NCBI GenBank assembly: GCA_950295325.1
Contig: OX485803.1
Coordinates: forward strand, 59,039,554 to 59,103,553
Source of the DNA: Polytrichum commune
Lineage: Eukaryota > Streptophyta > Polytrichopsida > Polytrichales > Polytrichaceae
DNA length: 64,000 bases
Direction of reading: 5' to 3'
The translations under genes were made by a program, and so were the position numbers. Position 1 is the stretch's first letter; each line of letters opens with the position of its first letter. The notes under the pieces are model-generated. The model did not search any database. It was not told the origin of the DNA and saw nothing but the letters and a program-made list of their open reading frames with translations. This document shows positions 58,663-64,000 of the stretch, in pieces.

Positions 58663-61600
58663 CTTTGTAATGTCACGTGCACTTTGGTTGCCACAGGTGT
58701 GATACTACGGAGTTTAAAGTGTATACATGTGCAATCTCCCTTGAATAAGTGTGTTACTTTGTAGCCCTCTTGACAATATCATGTTATTGCATGTGGTTCA
58801 TACCTCTAATGAGGGAGTTCCCCCTCTCCCTTGTAAGGGCATCTCCACAAATTGTGGCGAATCTTCATAACAACTACCGAGGGGGAGGGTGGATTGGGAG
58901 AGGAAGGGGAGGATGAAAATGTTGATTGGTATTATAAAGATAGGCATTGTTATTTTTGGCTAGATTACTCTCCAAATTAAGGTCAGAGACTTCAAATCGG
59001 TTTAGTGGGATTGAATTGGGGATGAATAAACAATCATCGACCAACCTATAGAGGGTGATGTTTGTTATTACCCTCAAAGGAGGTGTTATGAAACCAAACC
59101 GTAGAGTTTTATGATGTGAAACTATCACTTATGGTTTCAAAGGGTGGGTTTCATCTTCGATCTTTAAACCTAGCAAACTAGCCTCTACCATCAGCTCTTG
59201 CAATGTTTTGAATGTAAGATTGCATGCTACGTCCCACGTGAGATTCTTGTGCTTCAAATTGATTCAACCTTCCTTAACTTATTCATGAGCATGAAGATTT
59301 TTGACTATTCTATCCAAGATGTACACTCATGTACTCTTCCTATTGGCTTCTGTGAATGAATATGGATATTAAAAATACAACCTTCAACCTTCCCATCTCA
59401 AATGTAACTTGTAGATGGAATAAGGTGGAGCAAACCTGAAAGATATTATTTTCCCAAGAGTCTACTTGAAGATTGACCTAATGCATAAGTCTACATTCAC
59501 TTCAAATCTAGTTATGAGTGTATCTTGTCAAGAAATGGTTCAATGCTAAGGGACATCTCCCTCAAAGTAATCTCATTAAGGCCTCCACGTCGTCCCACAT
59601 ACTTACTCCACACATATATTAATATTATGTTTCACGAATTTAGTGAATAAAATACCTTCCATGAAGACGTCTCAATAACTTTTGTTGTTATTGGGAGCAA
59701 TATGTGAGCATTGGAACCCTTATTCCTCAAAGAAATTGTGTTTCCTTTGCATCCACCTAGAGAGAAAAATGTATTGGTTGGGACTGAATTTCAAGTACAT
59801 TCGTGATTAAAAAGATCATTAAGATCTTGATGGATCTTACAAATTAAATTAAAAATCTCCATAATAAAGGCACACATGCTTATCATCACACAAAAATATC
59901 AATCTTTAGGACAACAAGGCAATCACCCTCTGTAAGTTTTTTGCAAACTTACCAGTATATTAATATGATTCATGCAAAAAAAAACCCTATCACAAATGGA
60001 AATGATTTTATTCATACACGGATGTTAACTACTTACTTCCTCTACCGCCCGCAATGTAATAGTGATACACGTCGATTGCAAGCAACAACAAGACTATAAT
60101 TTACTACATGGACAACTACCATTACTGAGTTTTAACATCAAGGGACGTACTCGGCGTTCAAGGGACTTGAAGAGATTAACATGCAAGACTTTGGGGTCCT
60201 TGTTGCAGCATTCAATCAAGATGGCAAGTGCTTAAAGTCCATCGTGTAAGATAATAATGATATTAGAAGACGCCTTGATTGCATAGATCTTCAGATTCCA
60301 CTTACAAAGTTGCCTCTAGTGTTAGTGCCTTTAGCTGCATTAAATGTTGGATACCTTGATTATGGACACATGTTTTGACTTTTGTTGAATAGAGGGAGTT
60401 TGGACCATCGGGCCGGAGATTCGTGCATGGCACTCAAGTAAAAAGTCATCTGGTAACAAAAATTGGATGAGTCCCACCAAAAGGTTTGGATAGAGCTTAG
60501 TTTAGGTAATTAAGCACCATTGAGTTGGCATGTAAGATGCCTTTGTCCTCTCTTAGATGTTGTAAAGCATTTGCTATTTTGTAAATAGCAAATACTCCGT
60601 AAGTAGGAAGGGGCCATTAATGTGGTTTCTGATACCTTAGGCCTCTGTTCTAACCTCCCACAAGTTCTCCCCAAAGTCCAAATGTGGCAAGTCACTATGA
60701 CATATTGTCATAGCTGATTTAATTTTCAATTATTCAATTATTTATTTTGCACATACATATTTTTGATATTTTTGATAAAATTAGTTGTGGTTACAAATAC
60801 CTATGAAAAATCATAATATGTTTTCAAATATTTACATTGTGTAAGCATATTCTTATGACATAAAGTAAAATTTAGTTTATTTTATTTTGATAATATTTCT
60901 AAAGTTTAACTTATATATCCAATCTCATGACATGCATCATAATCAACCCATCAGACACTTGTCTTAATCCAATAATACAATAGATCATGTTAACAAAGGT
61001 CCATGGATAGGATATACTCAGAGATTTCAAGCATTCGACGATACCTTATCCTTATATATTTCTAAGGGATGTGGTAGTTCGCATGCTCATGATAGACTAT
61101 AGGTACGATAAAATTGCCAAAGAATACTGTATTTGCTATTCATGAGAGTAGCAAAGATGGTTGATCATAATTCATATTTGTTCCAAAATTTCTTCCACAA
61201 ATAACGATGTTAATATGATTAATGTAAGGTATAGTCATGAGATGATTCACCAAAAAATCATGTATATTATTCATGAAAATAGAAAAAATTATTGATTATG
61301 TTACATTTATTTAGATGAAAAAGTGTCAAGAGTAATTTTCTTTGAAAATTTTTAGAAACAAATATGATTGTCAAGTGAAAATGAAACCAAATGTGATCTT
61401 AAAAGCAAATAAGACATCATAGAATAAGAGCGCAGAATGTATTTGAAAAGGAAAGATTTTGCATACATGCTAAGTATAACAAGGGGATCTCAAGGAAGAA
61501 GAAAAAATAGTGATCTCAAATCAATAAATTTCTTCCAAAAAATTTGAAGGTTTAGAAAATTGAGAATAAAACTACGAAGGTTTCAAAAAAATGGAAGGTT

Positions 61601-62883
61601 TTAATAAAATTTAGGAATTGTTTTTTTCAAAGTGATGAATAGTCAAAATGAAGAGCATGAAGGTCTCATAAGAAAAGGCAAACAAAGAAGAAATGGAGTA
61701 AAGTTTGGGCGTGACAATTAGAAAGAGGAACATAAGCAAGGCAAAACCCTATAAGTACTCAGTGTGGCATGTGAAGGGGCAAGGATGAGAAGGATCCCAC
61801 ACAACCGCAAGTTGTCAAAATTGCAAAGTCAACAACCTAGTGTGCTAACTTAGATTTTTGAAGAATTTGCCAACATGCATGTATCATAGTCCCGCATGCC
61901 ATTCTATTGCTTGAATTGCTTGTAATATAATTGGCATTATCATTGATGAGATGAAAGCAAATGAAGATCGCTTTGGATATGAAAATGCTCGAGTGCCATG
62001 AACCCCCGGCCTAGACCATTATTGTTACTACCAATACAATCCCAATATGTATAATGTTACAGTGTTTCTTGTATGAATCAGTTCCCGAGGAGATTTTGGA
62101 CGTAATCAGTCGAGATCCTAGTGTTTCCAAGCTCAACCACTTACATGTTGGCATCTTTTGGTTTTTCTTCACTAATTTGAAGCATATTCTCTACATTCCT
62201 CTTAAATTGATCGGCGATTTTCCTTAAGTCTTGAATTTCAACTGGTTATTTCTCAAACTCAACCGGTTCACCTGTAACCAAGCAGTCTTTTCTTCCCGTT
62301 CATTGGTACGATTTATAATTAAAATGCATAAAGTTCAATGGCCCAAGAACTCTATACACTGTCCAAAAGAAAACTCAACCCAAGGACATTATATTGGTAG
62401 TAACAAACACAAGATAATTTAAATGTATAATAATATAAAATTTAGTTTACAAACTTTAAAATCATACAAAATGTGTGTAATAACTCAAATCTGCAATATC
62501 TCACATTGATTAATTCCACCTTCGTACAGGTCTTCTCTTGAAACCTATGATCTACGAAGTAAGGTGATTTATGACAGTGCATAAGTACGTCCACTGGCAC
62601 TTCATGTGACTTGTAAATAATTTAATCACTAATAAGGGACTAATCATAATTACTACCTTAAAATGTACTTATTCAGCTTCATGTGAATATATGCATATAG
62701 GCAAGTTCTGACTCCCGTCTGGAATATTAACTGAACCTAGAAGAAAATCCAAAGCTATGCTCAGAAAGGATCGTAAGGGTTGATGTATGTAGAAGGTCAA
62801 GCCATCATGGCTTGTTGACCGCATTAACTTAGTTATCGCCCTTAAGGAACTTAACAATGTTCATAACATAATTAATAAGTAGT

Positions 62884-63012
62884 GTGCGTTCGTTCATGTG
62901 GACCCCGAGAATGGAACCCATGGGATGCTGCAACTAGTGCAAATTTAGATTGAATTCACACTAGCTGCAACATCCATGGTTATATTCACATGGCCCACAT
63001 GAACGAACGTAC
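62884..63012. repeat. 129-bp stem-loop
   Basis: Outer arms GTGCGTTCGTTCATGTGG (62884-62901) and CCCACATGAACGAACGTAC (62994-63012) pair. After internal bulges, inner arms 62918-62939 and 62958-62979 (GATGCTGCAACTAGTG with CACTAGCTGCAACATC) pair around an 18-nt loop. It could be a MITE or a small-RNA precursor. Confidence 0.85.
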
Positions 63013-63512
63013 AGCTGCTTGACAATGTTATGTATGTTGGAGGACAATGACTACACTATATTTATCGTCACTCTATAATGTTCAAATATTTGAACATTGT
63101 AAATCTGTAGTACCCAAAATCTTGCAAAACATGACACACATGGCTACTTTTTCGTTTTAGTGTTAGTGACACTACATGGACGGTGTACGATTAGTGTTGA
63201 GCAAGACGAATAGAATGGGTGAACAACAAATACAATGTTAAGTGTACTTCTTATACTACAAGTTAAGTATGATTGTACATTAGACACAGGCATTCAAGTG
63301 GATGGTGTGTAAAATCTGGCCAGCCAACTAGGTAGGTAGGACTAAGACCCACTGTCAATCGCAAATGATAACATTGTGGGAGCACGATAAGCAAAGAAAC
63401 TTCTTATTTCCCATTCATGCTCCCGCTCATGCATTTCCCATTGGCCTCATGAGTGGCCCGAGGAGCATCTTTGTAACCTCAGTGAAGGAGTCAATCCATA
63501 GTCAAAACCTAC

Positions 63513-63697
63513 CGACTGCTCCTGCTGCCTGCTGTGGCCCCCATAGCCAGCCAGTCCAAGACAAAGTTCATAATCACATCATACACACGGCCTGGAGAAT
63601 CGAGATAGAGAGACAATGAGCGATTCCAAGGCTCCAAGTTGACCGAGGCCGAGTCTCTTGAGTAGTCGATTGCTTCGCTCGATGCAGGAACTTCCAT
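63513..63697 (-). CDS. Possible first exon of an unrecognised gene
   Basis: From an ATG at 63697 the frame encodes about 61 residues (MEVPASSEAIDYSRD..., LSLYLDSPGRVYDVIMNFVL, DWLAMGATAG) and then reaches a good CG|GTAGGT donor at 63512, just before an in-frame stop. Composition is protein-like. No family recognised and no matching downstream exon found at lower coordinates, so it may be an exon fragment. Confidence 0.3.
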
Positions 63698-63707
63698 TAA
63701 GGTATCT

Positions 63708-63723
63708 CCCCCCCCCCCCCCCC
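63708..63723. repeat. Poly-C tract (16 C)
   Basis: Uninterrupted C run about 10 bp upstream (on the minus strand) of the candidate first exon. Confidence 0.9.
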
Positions 63724-64000
63724 TTCTTCCCTCCATCTCCCACATACAATTTCGGCAGTTGAATTGGAACGGAAATAGCATCGCCCGGCTAGTAAGCGGC
63801 AGTTGTGGTACACGAAATTTGCCGTTTCAAGTTTTTCAGTAAGAATAGTTGGGGTTGAGAGTTCAAAGTGAAGACTGAGTAATGATATCACATGCAAGCG
63901 CACCTCTCATTCATCCAATGTAAAAGCCTTCAAATAGTATGCAACTCAATTGCTATTTCAACCCTAGGGACTTCGAATTAGTCTAGTCCAAATCGACTGA

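Larger units (their letters stand above)
56491..62883. other. Long AT-rich gene-poor stretch
   Basis: No supportable gene on either strand. Only a G-rich tract (57840-57864) and a dispersed-repeat copy (58600-58662) stand out. Short frames at 57773-58090 and 58354-58764 show no domain. Confidence 0.45.

Noticed and set aside
1..64000. tRNA or rRNA genes
   Set aside because: I saw no cloverleaf-like sequence with canonical A and B boxes and no rRNA-like conserved stretches. A tRNAscan-SE run would be decisive.

Overview
The window looks like nuclear DNA from a land plant, probably a non-seed plant such as a moss, liverwort or lycophyte, although the exact lineage cannot be fixed from sequence alone. 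Genes carry spliceosomal GT-AG introns, the two large genes are plant-type leucine-rich-repeat receptor kinases, and the rest is dominated by decayed transposable elements, minisatellites and hairpins. There is no sign of operons, CRISPR arrays or other prokaryotic organisation.

The dominant structure is a large inverted duplication. A left arm at about 17.15-25.32 kb is repeated in reverse at about 45.48-53.51 kb, with a spacer of about 20 kb. Each arm carries one complete EMS1/EXS-type receptor kinase of 1359 predicted residues. The two genes are convergent and share an intact signal peptide, a long LRR ectodomain, one transmembrane helix and a kinase with all catalytic motifs. Both also share a 5'-UTR intron, a short upstream ORF that spans that intron, one coding intron and a 3'-UTR intron. 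Much of the LRR region is nearly identical between the copies even at silent positions, while the first exon and the kinase C-lobe differ clearly, which suggests gene conversion.

The spacer contains a seven-exon gene at 28.1-31.3 kb that I assembled from splice-phase agreement. It encodes a roughly 446-residue protein with duplicated basic motifs at the N-terminus, an F-box, and a C-terminal CxxC...CxxC finger. The spacer also holds a degenerate Ty3/gypsy integrase remnant, a probable non-autonomous DNA transposon with a 45-bp minisatellite lying on the symmetry axis of the inverted duplication, a 2.15-kb fold-back element with ~1-kb arms, unrecognised ORFs at 39.6-41.5 kb, and a decayed Ty3/gypsy gag with a primer-binding-site-like sequence.

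The left flank (1-17 kb) holds a palindrome-containing tandem array, an intron-bearing hAT transposase pseudogene (7.97-11.2 kb, three in-frame stops plus a frameshift), a few exon-like fragments, and a near-perfect 119-bp hairpin at 16.69 kb. The right flank (53.5-64 kb) is AT-rich and almost gene-free, with a four-copy tandem repeat, dispersed repeat copies, a G-rich tract, a 129-bp hairpin and a possible first exon at the far end.
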